In this document: positions 25,099 through 34,359 of the stretch, piece after piece
How the letters are laid out: each line of letters opens with the position of its first letter
Position numbering within the stretch: the stretch's first letter is position 1
Made by a program: the position numbers and the translations under genes
Assembly: GCA_050741915.1 (NCBI GenBank)
Contig: JBOGEX010000110.1
Location: forward strand, 62,001 to 126,000
Reading direction: 5' to 3'
Origin: JACCTH01 sp050741915
Lineage (GTDB): Bacteria > Actinomycetota > Acidimicrobiia > Spongiisociales > ZC4RG35
Length of the DNA: 64,000 bases
Notes under the pieces: model-generated
The model's input: the letters and a program-made list of their open reading frames with translations, nothing else
The model's database searches: none
What the model was told of the DNA's origin: nothing

Positions 25099-28000
25099 TT
25101 ATTTGCCGACAGGAACAAGCAAACGCGCTTGCGAAGCGGACACGCGGTTCTCCTTTCGCTCATATGAGCTGATCGCCGTATCGATCGCATCCCGCGCCTC
25201 TTCCCTGTATCCCAACGCCATGAACGCCTGGCCGAGATCGAGGAACATGTCGGCGCGAAGGTTGAGCATGGTGTGGGGGACCAGCGCGGCCGCGGCCTGG
25301 GCGAGTGGAATGGCCTCCTTCGCGTGGCCGCGCGCAGCCAAGCCCAGGGCTCGGGTCGAGCGCCAAAGCGCCTGAGAAGTGACACTCTCCGACGGAGCCT
25401 GGCTCCTGCTCAGGTCGGCCATCTCTGCAGCCTCGTTGAAGGCCTCCCTCTGGGAAAGGACCCGAGACAGCAAAGCGGCAACCTCGGAGGCCTCCTCCCG
25501 GAGATCCATGCTGAGACCCAACTGCAGGGCCTGCCTCAGCTGATGCTCGGCGGCGCCGAGATCACCCGCCTGGGTCTCCACCTCAGCATGCCTCTTCCTC
25601 ACGAGCACCAAGGGGCGCCGCGCCCTAGCCCGCTCCATCAATATCACTTCGGCCCGAGCGATTAAGTCACGAGCCCTGTCGAACTCACCGACCATTGCCA
25701 GGAGTCGAGCCAGGATTGGCAGGACAGCCGCATTCTCCCTCCCGCGCCAAATAGCCAGCCGGTCGCATTCGCGGATGCTCTCGGAGACAGGTCTTGGACC
25801 TACTTCCAAGGCGGTGGCCATCATCCTCCTGGCGCCAAGCTGTGCCCTGGCGTTGTCAGATCGATCAGCGTGAGTCAGGCCGCGACGGGCGGCGGCTTCC
25901 AGCTCCTCCATCCGTCCGGCACGCAGGTGAATCTCTGCCAAAACGAAGAGTGCTTGCCCTAAGCCGGCTTCCTCGCCAGCAGCCTTGTAATGCGCATGGG
26001 CGGAAACAGCTTGGTCCCTGATCTCCACCAGGGTCATAGGATCCGGCCCGGTGGCGAGGCGGACCCGTACCTGTTCTAGCTGGAGACGCTGCCTGGTATC
26101 TGCGTCATAGGGGGTTCTCTTGAGTAGGTCTGAGAGCACCTCGTCGGCGTCACCGTGCCTGCCCATGGTCTCGTGGGCCTCGGCGAGCCGATAGCCCAGC
26201 TCCCATCCCGCCTCGTGTCCGACGGGCAGAAGCCTCTTGGCTCGGGAAAGCAGGCTCTCGGCGGCCGCGGCGTCGAAACGGTCGAAAGCTCGTATCCCGG
26301 CTTCAGCCAGCTTCTCGCCGGCCCGGACCGCCAGCTCTCGGCCGCGAGCGTCGAGGTCGCCCAACTCTCGCAGGTAGTCGAAGGCATGCTCGAGGTGATA
26401 GCCGATCGTTTCATCGAACTCGTTACTGTCGCCTGCCTCAGCCTCCAACCACTCCGCGGCTCGCTCGTGCAGCTCGGATCGCGTTCGCTTTGTCATGCTG
26501 CGGTAAGCGGCTTCCTGGATGAGGACGTGTCGAAAGCCGAGCTCATTTGACGGCAGTGAATCTCCGGAACGAATCATCAAATCCTTCCCTACCAGCGTCC
26601 TGAGGTGTCTTAGGGCATGCGGGCGCGCCGGCTCGGGCAACAGCGAAATGAGGGCGGCGATGGGAAAGCGGTGCCCCAAGACCGAGGCGAACCGGATCAG
26701 GTCGCGCTCAGCAGGGCCTAGCCGGTCAATCCGGGCGGCCAGGAGCGCCTGGACCGTGGCTGGAGTCGAAAAATCACCTTCCTCCCCTATCGCTGCCAGC
26801 AGCTGCTCGACGAAAAGGGGGTTCCCCTGGGCGACATCGAGAACACGCATCACCACTTCGGTGGGAACCAGCCTGCCGGTGAGGCGGTTCGCCGCCAGCG
26901 TCCTGCTCTCTGCCGGTCCCAACGGTCCCAACATCAAGGAGCCGGCCCGAACGCCTTTGACCCAGTCCGGATGCTCTTCACAGAACTCGGGCCGGGCGAG
27001 ACAGAGGATAAACAGGGGCGAGTGGGCGTTTTTGGTGATGTAGTCGACGAGATCGAGAAAGGTGGGCTGAGCCCAGTGGAGGTCCTCCAGGATCAAGACC
27101 ACTGGGCGGTCGCTCGCCAGCGCTTCGAAGAAGCGCCTCGCCATAGGAAAAATGGCTCCATGAGACGGAATCGACTCGCCTGAGCCGATGGCACTGAGCA
27201 CTTCCTTGGCAATGGGCAAAGCGTCCTCCACACCTCGCAAAAGAGTCTGGAGGGAGCCAGTCCCGATTCGCCCTGCGGCGGCGAGAACAATCTCCCGGAG
27301 TGGCCAGAACGTGATCCCTTCTCCATACGAGGGACAGTGTCCGGTGAGCGCCCAGGCCTCCGAACCACTAACCGCAGCCAGCTCGAGAGCGAGGCGAGAC
27401 TTGCCGATGCCGGGCTCGCCCAAGGTGGTGAGTCGATAAGGCAGGCCCTCGCGTACCACTTTGCCAAAGGCTGCAACGAGCTCACCGAGTTCCCTTTCTC
27501 GACCGACCATTGGTGCCTCAATCTTCAAGGGATGTGCTGGAACACCGGGCAAGAGGTCGAGCACCCTCCAAACCGCTTGGTGCGGACCATCGTCCGTGTC
27601 GATTTCAAGGGGTTCGAAGAGAACTGCGTTTCCGATGAGCAGTCGTGTCCCCTTTCCCACCAGGATCTCCCCCTCCCCCGCCCTATGGTGGAGTTGAGTC
27701 GCTCCTCGAACCGGGCTTCCCGCCAGAACCCCGGCCGTCGCCCCCACCACCACCTCCCCGGTGTCGATACCGGCGCGAGCAATCAAGCGGAACCTCCCGG
27801 TATGCGCCTGCTCCTTGTCGAAAGCAGCCACGAGATGACGGAGGTCTATTGCCGCCCGCAACGCCCGCAACGCGTCGTCCTCCCGCCCGAGCGGTACGCC
27901 GAAAGTCCCCACCAGAGCGTCCCCAACCACCCTTTCAACGCTCCCTCCGTGACCGGTGACGACTGCGATAGCCCGAGGAAAGAATCTCTCAAGGAGCCGG

Positions 28001-28890
28001 CGCGAGATCTCCGAATCGGTCGGCTCATTTCCATCGGCCGAAACACTGACTTCAACGAACAACACGGTGACCGTTCTTCGCTCCTCGGTTATCCAGTGAC
28101 CTCCGGCGGCCGAAGGTTCCGATGGTTGCCGCGGCCCGAGCTCCAGTGAGGGGTCTTGACGAAGGATCGATACCTCGAGCTCATGGAGAGATGGGCTCGG
28201 GTCAAGTCCGAGCTCATCAACCAAGGTACGGCGAAGGTCGGCATACACCTGCAGCGCCTCAGCCTGTCGACCGGATCGATACATCGCCAGCATGAGGAGG
28301 CCATGCGAGCTCTCTCGCAGGGGATGCTCCACTACTAGGCGCTCCAACTCTCCGATCACATCTCGGTGCCGCCCCAAAGCAAGATCCGCCTCGACCCGCT
28401 TCTCGAGGGCGGTTTGTCGCAGCTCCTCCAGTTCTGCGATCTCGGTTTGAGCGAAAGGCTCGTACCGAAAGTCGGCCAGGGCAGGGCCCCGCCACAAGGC
28501 CAGAGCGATACGAAGCAGCCTCGCCGCCTCTTCTGGAGGCGATTCTGCAGCATCGGCGACGAGGTGCCGGAATTGATCGGCGTCGATCCTGTCCGGATTT
28601 ACGGCTAGGAGGTAACCAGGCGGGCGAGTGAGGAGGATGGATGGAGGCTCACCCCTGGCCCGATGCGGCTCGAGACGTCTCCGGAGCTGGGAGACGAGTC
28701 CCTGCAGCGCGGTATTGACCGTGGAGGGCGGGGTCTCGCCCCAGAGCGCGTCGATGAGCTGATCGGTGGATACAACCTCGTCCGCCTTGAGTGCCAGCAG
28801 ACCAAGAAGGGATCGGGCGCGGCCCGCGGGCAGCGGCACCGGTTCACCGTGGTCGACGACCTCGGTCGGCCCGAGGATGCGGAATTCCAC
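25099..28890 (-). CDS. SARP-type regulator fused to a degenerate cyclase domain and an AAA/STAND ATPase with helical repeats
   Basis: 1263 residues from GTG behind GAAGGAGG. Residues 1-95 form an OmpR-like winged helix (RARSLLGLLALKADEVVS) and about 95-245 the bacterial transcriptional activation domain (RYEPFAQTEIAELEELR, HPLRESSHGLLMLAMYRSGRQAEAL), the AfsR/SARP pair. About 265-440 is a class III nucleotidyl cyclase fold, but the first metal aspartate is glutamate (LFVEV) and the asparagine/arginine pair is replaced (VRGATQL), while GDALVGTF keeps the second. Then Walker A GEPGIGKSR, Walker B LILEDLHWAQ and a long TPR tail. It is a DNA-binding activator with ATP and perhaps nucleotide sensing. 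A tandem heptamer upstream may be its own operator. Confidence 0.92.
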   Translation of the reverse strand: MEFRILGPTEVVDHGEPVPLPAGRARSLLGLLALKADEVVSTDQLIDALWGETPPSTVNTALQGLVSQLRRRLEPHRARGEPPSILLTRPPGYLLAVNPDRIDADQFRHLVADAAESPPEEAARLLRIALALWRGPALADFRYEPFAQTEIAELEELRQTALEKRVEADLALGRHRDVIGELERLVVEHPLRESSHGLLMLAMYRSGRQAEALQVYADLRRTLVDELGLDPSPSLHELEVSILRQDPSLELGPRQPSEPSAAGGHWITEERRTVTVLFVEVSVSADGNEPTDSEISRRLLERFFPRAIAVVTGHGGSVERVVGDALVGTFGVPLGREDDALRALRAAIDLRHLVAAFDKEQAHTGRFRLIARAGIDTGEVVVGATAGVLAGSPVRGATQLHHRAGEGEILVGKGTRLLIGNAVLFEPLEIDTDDGPHQAVWRVLDLLPGVPAHPLKIEAPMVGRERELGELVAAFGKVVREGLPYRLTTLGEPGIGKSRLALELAAVSGSEAWALTGHCPSYGEGITFWPLREIVLAAAGRIGTGSLQTLLRGVEDALPIAKEVLSAIGSGESIPSHGAIFPMARRFFEALASDRPVVLILEDLHWAQPTFLDLVDYITKNAHSPLFILCLARPEFCEEHPDWVKGVRAGSLMLGPLGPAESRTLAANRLTGRLVPTEVVMRVLDVAQGNPLFVEQLLAAIGEEGDFSTPATVQALLAARIDRLGPAERDLIRFASVLGHRFPIAALISLLPEPARPHALRHLRTLVGKDLMIRSGDSLPSNELGFRHVLIQEAAYRSMTKRTRSELHERAAEWLEAEAGDSNEFDETIGYHLEHAFDYLRELGDLDARGRELAVRAGEKLAEAGIRAFDRFDAAAAESLLSRAKRLLPVGHEAGWELGYRLAEAHETMGRHGDADEVLSDLLKRTPYDADTRQRLQLEQVRVRLATGPDPMTLVEIRDQAVSAHAHYKAAGEEAGLGQALFVLAEIHLRAGRMEELEAAARRGLTHADRSDNARAQLGARRMMATALEVGPRPVSESIRECDRLAIWRGRENAAVLPILARLLAMVGEFDRARDLIARAEVILMERARARRPLVLVRKRHAEVETQAGDLGAAEHQLRQALQLGLSMDLREEASEVAALLSRVLSQREAFNEAAEMADLSRSQAPSESVTSQALWRSTRALGLAARGHAKEAIPLAQAAAALVPHTMLNLRADMFLDLGQAFMALGYREEARDAIDTAISSYERKENRVSASQARLLVPVGK

Positions 28891-28958
28891 CTGGGCCCTC
28901 CTTCACATGAACCGTACCAGAGCTCCCGGGACGATCCTTGAAGACGGGGCACCCATCA

Positions 28959-28976
28959 TTAGCGCTTCGTTAGCGC
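28959..28976. promoter_or_regulatory. Tandem heptamer TTAGCGC with 11-bp period, candidate SARP operator
   Basis: Two identical heptamers TTAGCGC (28959-28965 and 28970-28976) are separated by TTCG, giving an 11-bp period. SARP proteins such as ActII-ORF4 and AfsR are known to bind direct heptamer repeats with this period. The site lies 69 nt upstream of the SARP gene start and 145 nt upstream of the divergent gene, in the only sizeable gap between them, so autoregulation or control of both genes is plausible. Confidence 0.55.
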
Positions 28977-29121
28977 CGTGTCCCAGACTCCTGGAAAAGG
29001 AAGGAGAACCCGACAGAGAAAGCCGAGGACGCAGTCAAGCCATTGCTAGGCACCCCTTGCACCGAACCCCAATCGGGCGAGGCACTTCTTACTACCAAGC
29101 CATTGACAAAGGAGGATCATC

Positions 29122-29520
29122 ATGAATCAGCCGTTCATCTGGATCGGCGTTCACAAGATAAAGGAAGGACAGACGCAGCAGCTCAAGAAACTGCTTGAGC
29201 ACTTCCCCACGTTCATCGAGGAGAACGAGCCGAGGCTTCTCGGCTTCAACTTCTACCTCAACGAGGAGGGGACCAAGGTGGCGGTGGTCCAAATCCATCC
29301 GGACGCCGAATCCTTCGAGTTCCACATGAAGGTCGCCGGCGAGCACATCTCTCAGTCCTACCAGTATTTGGAGGAAACGGTGAGCACGCAGATCTACGGC
29401 GCTCCTTCAGAAAAGGTCCTCGAGATGGTGGAACAGTTCAGACAGGACGCCGGGCAGAAAGAGACGCTGAGTGTCCTATCTCAACACGTCTCGGGATTTA
29501 CTCGCCTGGGCGACAGGTGA
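29122..29520 (+). CDS. Small protein of antibiotic-biosynthesis-monooxygenase (ABM)-like fold
   Basis: 132 residues with a strong ribosome site (AAAGGAGG, 8 nt before ATG). The pattern IWIGVHKIKEGQTQQLKKLLEHFPTFIEENEPRLLGFNFYL, then VAVVQIHPDAESFEFHM, is the beta-alpha-beta arrangement of dimeric ABM/ferredoxin-like proteins, which include small oxygenases, heme-degrading enzymes and simple stress proteins. Catalytic residues cannot be assigned. It is divergent from the SARP-type regulator and is the best local candidate for a gene it controls. Confidence 0.65.
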   Translation: MNQPFIWIGVHKIKEGQTQQLKKLLEHFPTFIEENEPRLLGFNFYLNEEGTKVAVVQIHPDAESFEFHMKVAGEHISQSYQYLEETVSTQIYGAPSEKVLEMVEQFRQDAGQKETLSVLSQHVSGFTRLGDR

Positions 29521-29650
29521 GGGTCAGCTCAAGTCCTCGACACAACGCCTCGAGCAAATCACCCGCAGCCGTCCGTTACCAACCTCGGCGTGATTGGGCT
29601 CCCCTAGGTCACTGGCCAATGGATACTGACGGCTGACGAAAGGAGCCGAG

Positions 29651-29909
29651 TTGACACTGGACGATTGGAGTTGAGGGGTACAGGCTGGCCTGGGAAAACG
29701 GAGACGCCGATGCCGCAGCCGCCTTGTTCACGAACGACGCCACGTACCGGTCGAACATCTGGACAACGATGAAATCGGAAGCGGTGGAGATAACCCTGCC
29801 GAGATGCCTGCTCTTGGACTCCGATGACAACCGGCTTTGCCGCGGCCTCCGAGAGTATTGGCACCTGACGCCGGGCAACCACGAGCCGCCCGCTGAGTGG
29901 GGACGCTGA
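29651..29909 (+). pseudogene. Frameshifted remnant of a SnoaL-like (NTF2 fold) protein gene
   Basis: A ribosome site AAAGGAG (29637-29643) precedes TTG 29651, which reads MTLDDW and then hits TGA. In another frame the text continues VEGYRLAWENGDADAAAALFTNDATYRS, the usual opening of SnoaL-like proteins, and ends GLREYWHLTPGN...WG, the family's later block, before an early stop. The middle is longer than normal and the C-terminal third is missing. At least one frameshift and a truncation therefore separate it from a functional gene. Confidence 0.65.
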
Positions 29910-29947
29910 CGGGCGACTCTTTGGTGAACCGAGTCTCTCCAGGATTG

Positions 29948-30136
29948 CTACTTCGCGGGCGAGGGACGATTGCGGACGAAAAAGCCTGACCATCGTGTCC
30001 GGGTCTGGGGCCGCTCGGTGCGAGCATCCTGAGCTTCTCGGGCCCGCCGGGCCTCTTTGACAAGCATCATCTGCTTTAGCTGTCGCTCCCGCTCCCCCCT
30101 CAGCGCGGCGACGTAGTCTGGGTGGTAAAGGTTCAT
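29948..30136 (-). CDS. Small basic hypothetical protein
   Basis: 62 residues from ATG 30136, chosen because GAAGGAGC lies directly upstream; the frame is open for 11 more codons. It starts MNLYHPDYVAALRGERERQLKQMM and is rich in arginine and lysine with a long predicted helix and no membrane segment. Similar short proteins with an N-terminal HPDYVAA-like motif occur in actinobacteria, but I know of no function. The helix and charge would suit nucleic-acid or protein binding. Confidence 0.6.
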   Translation of the reverse strand: MNLYHPDYVAALRGERERQLKQMMLVKEARRAREAQDARTERPQTRTRWSGFFVRNRPSPAK

Positions 30137-30255
30137 ACTTGCTCCTTCGGTCGTGTCCTTCGATGACATGGCGAAGGTATGGCAAAAACCCTGGGCCCGA
30201 ATCGGTGCCTAATGCCTAAAAAAGCGGGATCGGCCTGCCTATGTCTGGCGACCAG

Positions 30256-32822
30256 CTACCTATCGATCAGCCCGGCCTCACGGGCCGCGGCCACCGCCGC
30301 GGCCCGGGATCCGGCCCGCAGTTTTCCCAGAATTGCCGAGACGTGGTGGTCGACCGTGCGACTCGAGAGGAACAAGCGATCAGCGATCTCACCGTTCGTC
30401 ATGTTCTCGGCTAGATGTTGCAGGACTTCCAATTGGCGCGAGGTCACGCCGAAGCGATTCGCCCGGGTAGCACGATTTGGGCGGCGGGGTACACCTGCCA
30501 CCCCGGCTTTGGCCAACTCCGAACGCAACCGGGAGCTCAGTGGAGCCGCAGCGAGGTCGTCGAAGATGGAGAGGGCCTCGATCTTGGCGTCAGTCGATCC
30601 GAAGCTGAGCATCACTGCTCGGTCGTATGGAATCTCCCGTTGTTCCCAGAATGAAGCGGCCTTTTCCCATTCGCCTCCGCCAGCCAGGCGATATGGCTCA
30701 GCGACCGAGTCTGGAATTCGATCGACCTGGCCGATCAAATGAAGGTAAAAAGCCAGCTCACCTGCCAGCCACGGCGATTCCCGAGCGAGACACGCCGCCA
30801 GAACCTCGCGCAGCCGGGGGAAGATCGCTTGGTCGACGCTGCCCCCGACCCAGACATATTCAGCCAACGCCGCACTTGAGGGTCCCAACCGCTGGACCTC
30901 ATCCGTCAAGACCGCTTGCTCCCAGCCTCGGAAGAGGTTGGCCTTGGCTTCTGGCTCCCCGCGGCGCGCTTGGAGCCGCCCGAGCAGTGTGCTGACCACG
31001 ACATTGGCCGTACCCAATTCTGAGAGGTTGTCGAGAACGAAGCGGGCCTTCGTCTCGGCATCCGTCCAGTCCCCACGCAGTTCGTCGATCAGGGCCATCT
31101 CCGCCGTTGTATAGGCCTCGAAGGCGAGCATCTCCCGGCTACTAGCCATTTCGTGTGCTCGGGCCACCCAGAGCTCGGCCGTCGGAAGATCGCGAAAGTA
31201 GATCGCCGACCATCCGATGTTGACCCCCGCCCGGATTTGCTCATGGGAAAGACCGAGGTCGGAAGCCATGGCAAAACTCTCCTCGACCTCTTCCAGTCCA
31301 TCCGGGTATCCGGCGACCATCTTGACCGTGCCGATGTTGTTGAGGGCATGGGCTCGAACCTGGCTCGGGCCGCCGCCCGCCACTTCCATGGCTTTAGCCC
31401 CGTAGGTGAGAGTCCGCTCCATGTCGGAGGCGAGCATCGCCAGTTGGGAAATGGCCGAGTAGGCGGTGGCGAGGCTTTCGCCGCCGGTCGGCTCGAGAAC
31501 CTCGGCTGCCTGATTGGCGTATTCAACGGCCGTGGCTCGGCGGTTGTGGACCCAGGCGATGCGACTGCCAATGAGAAGGGTATTCCCAAGCTTCGAGGGA
31601 TCGCCCAACCTCCTCCGCAACGCGATCCCCGAATCGATGATCTCGTGGGCGCGCTCGAGCTCGGTGACCAAATACTCCTCCCAAGCCCAGAGGTCGTAGT
31701 GGTCGGCTGTCCCCTCGTCATCCAGCCGATCCAGATATGGCTCAAGGGTCCGCAGGTGGGCCACGGCTTCGCTGTGGCTCTCGAGGTCGGCTGCCCGCCG
31801 AGCCGCGAGCGGCGCCAGGCGAACCAGCGCTTCGACGTCACCGCCGATGCGGGCGTGGTGGGCGGCCCTGGCCACGTCATAGCCCAATCCCTCGATGGCC
31901 CGCAAGACCTCGAGGTTGAGCTCACGCCTCCGAATGACAGGGAGTTCGGCCTCGACGGAGCGACGAGCGAGCTCGTGTCGGAAGGCGAGGGTGCCCTCTT
32001 TGACCTCGATGACGCCAGCCGCTTCGCTCTCGACCGTCGCATCCTGAGACGGCCCCAGGATTGTCTCCACCATCTCGATCTCAGCCCGGCTCGGTATCAC
32101 CGCCACCAGACTGACGAGGGACCGTGCCGCCGGCGAGAGCCGGGCGACTCGGGCCATCACCGCGTCTCGGACCGAGACCGGGATTCCACTATGACCCCCG
32201 GCCAGAAGCTCGGTCAGGAAGAAAGGGTTGCCCTCCGAAATCTCCCACAACTCGTCGGACGATTCGCTGGTCATCGTCGAGACTGCCGCACGAGACAGCG
32301 GCCAGAGGGCGATTCGCTCCAACGCCGGACCGCGACGTCGGCCAGGGCCACTCGCAATGGCCGATCGCCCGGGACCTCGCGGTCGCGATAGGTGAGGACC
32401 AAGAGCGCATGTGTGCGCTCGATTCGTCTGCTGAGAAACTTGATCAGGTCGAGCGTTGCTTCGTCGGCCCAGTGAATGTCCTCGATCACCACCACGGTCG
32501 GTCGCATCGATCGCGACATCATCTCGAGCACGTGCGCGAAGACCTCGTAGCGATCAGGACCCCGTAAGACTTCGCCCAAAGCGGGCTCGCCGATCGACAT
32601 GTCCCAGACCGGACCCAGAGGTCGAGGAGTCAGCAGGTCGTCGCATCCGCCCCAGAGGACGTGGGCGTCGTTCGTGTGTAAATCGGTGAAAGCGCGGACC
32701 ACCGAGGTCTTGCCGATGCCCGCTTCGCCGCGGACGAGCACCGCCCGCCCCTGACCATTGCGGGCCGCGGAGACGAGCGCCTCGAGACGGTCCAGCACGT
32801 TGTCTCGTTCAAGTAGCTGCAA
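30256..32822 (-). pseudogene. LuxR-type regulator with STAND ATPase domain, interrupted by one frameshift
   Basis: The first 160 codons (from ATG 32822) hold Walker A GEAGIGKTS and IEDIHWADEA; at about 32325-32329 the frame breaks, and the remaining 670 codons continue in another frame from ALERIALWPLSRAAV through a helical region to a C-terminal LuxR domain (LTSRQLEVLQHLAEN, EIADRLFLSSRTVDHHV). Joined, it is a full-length paralogue of the regulator at 2061-4637. One missing base, for example in a GG run, explains the break. It may be a true pseudogene or a sequence error; the unbroken downstream frame favours a recent event or an error. Confidence 0.85.
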
Positions 32823-32880
32823 GGGACTCGGATGGTATCGAGGCGGCTTTCACCGACCTCTCGGTCCAGAACGAATTATG

Positions 32881-32922
32881 TGGGCTGGAACCGTCGTACA
32901 ACGACGGATAAAACCCAGGGTT
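32881..32922 (+). repeat. 42-nt hairpin element R2, copy B
   Basis: TGGGCT, 25 nt with CCGTCGT-ACA-ACGACGG, then AACCCAGGGTT and a run of T. It is nearly identical to copy A at 7459. It lies between two - strand genes, directly after the 3' end of the hydrolase gene and in the opposite orientation to transcription. Confidence 0.85.
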
Positions 32923-32927
32923 TTTCT

Positions 32928-34310
32928 TTAACCAATGATCTCGAGGCTGACCTCGGGGAAAGGGTTGCGTTCGATAGCTGCGGCGCCGGCGTCGAGAAGG
33001 GTGTGGTCGAAGAAACCAGCCAGAAAGCGATCGATGATGGGGACTATGCGCTCGGCGGGGATCGGGCCCTTCATGCCCAGGCGTTCCGCCACCGGGGAGA
33101 AGAGTGGAGCCATGACGAAGTCGTTGGACTCGGTCCCGGCGATTCCGATCCAGTAGGCCGTCCCTTCGCTTCGTTCCGCCAGCCCGCGCAGGCGTCCGTC
33201 ATTGGCAGTTCCGACTGCTTCCTCCGAACGCATGAACATCATCGGCAACGACGTCGGCTCCGCTGCCACCCGGTCGGGAAGCGGGCCCACCCACGGGTTG
33301 AAGCCTGCCGCCCCCCGGCAGCGGGGATCGGTGACACACAGCCAGACCGCCACGCCGCCTCCGGCGCCGCGACCAAACGCTCCCACCCTCCCGACATCAG
33401 CATGAGAGGCGAGCTCGCCAAAAGGCCCCGCCGCGAGAGCGAGGGCGTCGAGAATTCCCACCAGGTCGTCTTTCATCACCTCCTCCAGGTCCCGGCCCCG
33501 CTCGAGACGGGCCACGTCGTCGAGATCGGAGGCGAGGGCGCTGGGATCGAATTCGACCACCGATCCGTCAGGAAAGCGGGAGACGAGGGCCAGGTGGGCG
33601 TGATCGGGAGCAATGACGAAATAGCCGCGGCTCGCCAGCGCCTCCAACTGGTTCAACGCCACCGTTCGAAAGTCGGCGTAATCGTGGGAGTAGAGAATCA
33701 CCGGAAAGGAGCCAGGAAGCGGGTTGGCAAGCGGCCGGGCATTGCCGAGCGAGTAGACCGTGTGGGAGAGAAAAAACCCGGGAAAGCCGAGTCTCCGCGA
33801 GAGCCGCGGTCCGATCAAGTCGAGATCGGGAGTCCACGGTGCTGGCGCCCGGCCGTCCGTTAGGGCGGGGTACCACACCTGCACCGCCAGACGTCGCGGA
33901 TGTGTGCCGGGCTCGGGGCCGTAGGGATCGTCCCTCTCCGGAAATGAGAGCTCGATTGTCGCCGTGCCGACTGCCAAGTCACCGGTCGGAGTCGGGAGCC
34001 GCGGCACGGGCAACGATGCCGGAAGGAGACACATCATCCCGACCCCGATCAAGCCGAGGGCTGGTCGAGAGACCCGGCGCCACCATGGCAGCCTCCGCTC
34101 CATCGACAGAAGGTCGCCCAAGCCGAGGGCGAGAGCGACGATATAAAGCGGAACGAGCTGCCAGCGGAAGCCTTCGAGAAGAAGCTGGGCGGTGACGGTG
34201 CCGAGCGAACCCACCAATACCAATCCTCGCCGGGAACGAACTCCGAAGATCGCCGGCCAAGCCACCGCTGCCGCGCAAAAGCCGGCCAGCACCAGTTCGA
34301 GAGGTCTCAC
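32928..34310 (-). CDS. Membrane-anchored alpha/beta-hydrolase of PAF-acetylhydrolase type lacking the nucleophilic serine
   Basis: 460 residues. Four hydrophobic helices fill the first 105 residues. The rest follows platelet-activating-factor acetylhydrolase/dienelactone hydrolase architecture: RRLAVQVWYPA, FPVILYSHDYADFRTVALNQLEALASRGYFVIAPDHA. The nucleophile elbow, normally G-H-S-x-G-G, reads GRGAGG in VGAFGRGAGGGVAVW, so the serine is glycine. Hydrolysis by the usual mechanism is therefore doubtful. The hairpin element R2 copy B abuts its 3' end. Confidence 0.78.
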   Translation of the reverse strand: MRPLELVLAGFCAAAVAWPAIFGVRSRRGLVLVGSLGTVTAQLLLEGFRWQLVPLYIVALALGLGDLLSMERRLPWWRRVSRPALGLIGVGMMCLLPASLPVPRLPTPTGDLAVGTATIELSFPERDDPYGPEPGTHPRRLAVQVWYPALTDGRAPAPWTPDLDLIGPRLSRRLGFPGFFLSHTVYSLGNARPLANPLPGSFPVILYSHDYADFRTVALNQLEALASRGYFVIAPDHAHLALVSRFPDGSVVEFDPSALASDLDDVARLERGRDLEEVMKDDLVGILDALALAAGPFGELASHADVGRVGAFGRGAGGGVAVWLCVTDPRCRGAAGFNPWVGPLPDRVAAEPTSLPMMFMRSEEAVGTANDGRLRGLAERSEGTAYWIGIAGTESNDFVMAPLFSPVAERLGMKGPIPAERIVPIIDRFLAGFFDHTLLDAGAAAIERNPFPEVSLEIIG

Positions 34311-34359
34311 CGGCCAAAGATCTTGGCAGGCGTCCTCCTAACGAAAAATCTGAGCCTTC

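Noticed and set aside
31153..32391. 412-codon open frame on the + strand
   Set aside because: It runs antisense through the frameshifted LuxR-ATPase gene, has no domain or ribosome site, and reflects high GC content.
32832..33863. 343-codon open frame on the + strand
   Set aside because: Antisense to the hydrolase gene, whose - strand product has clear domains.
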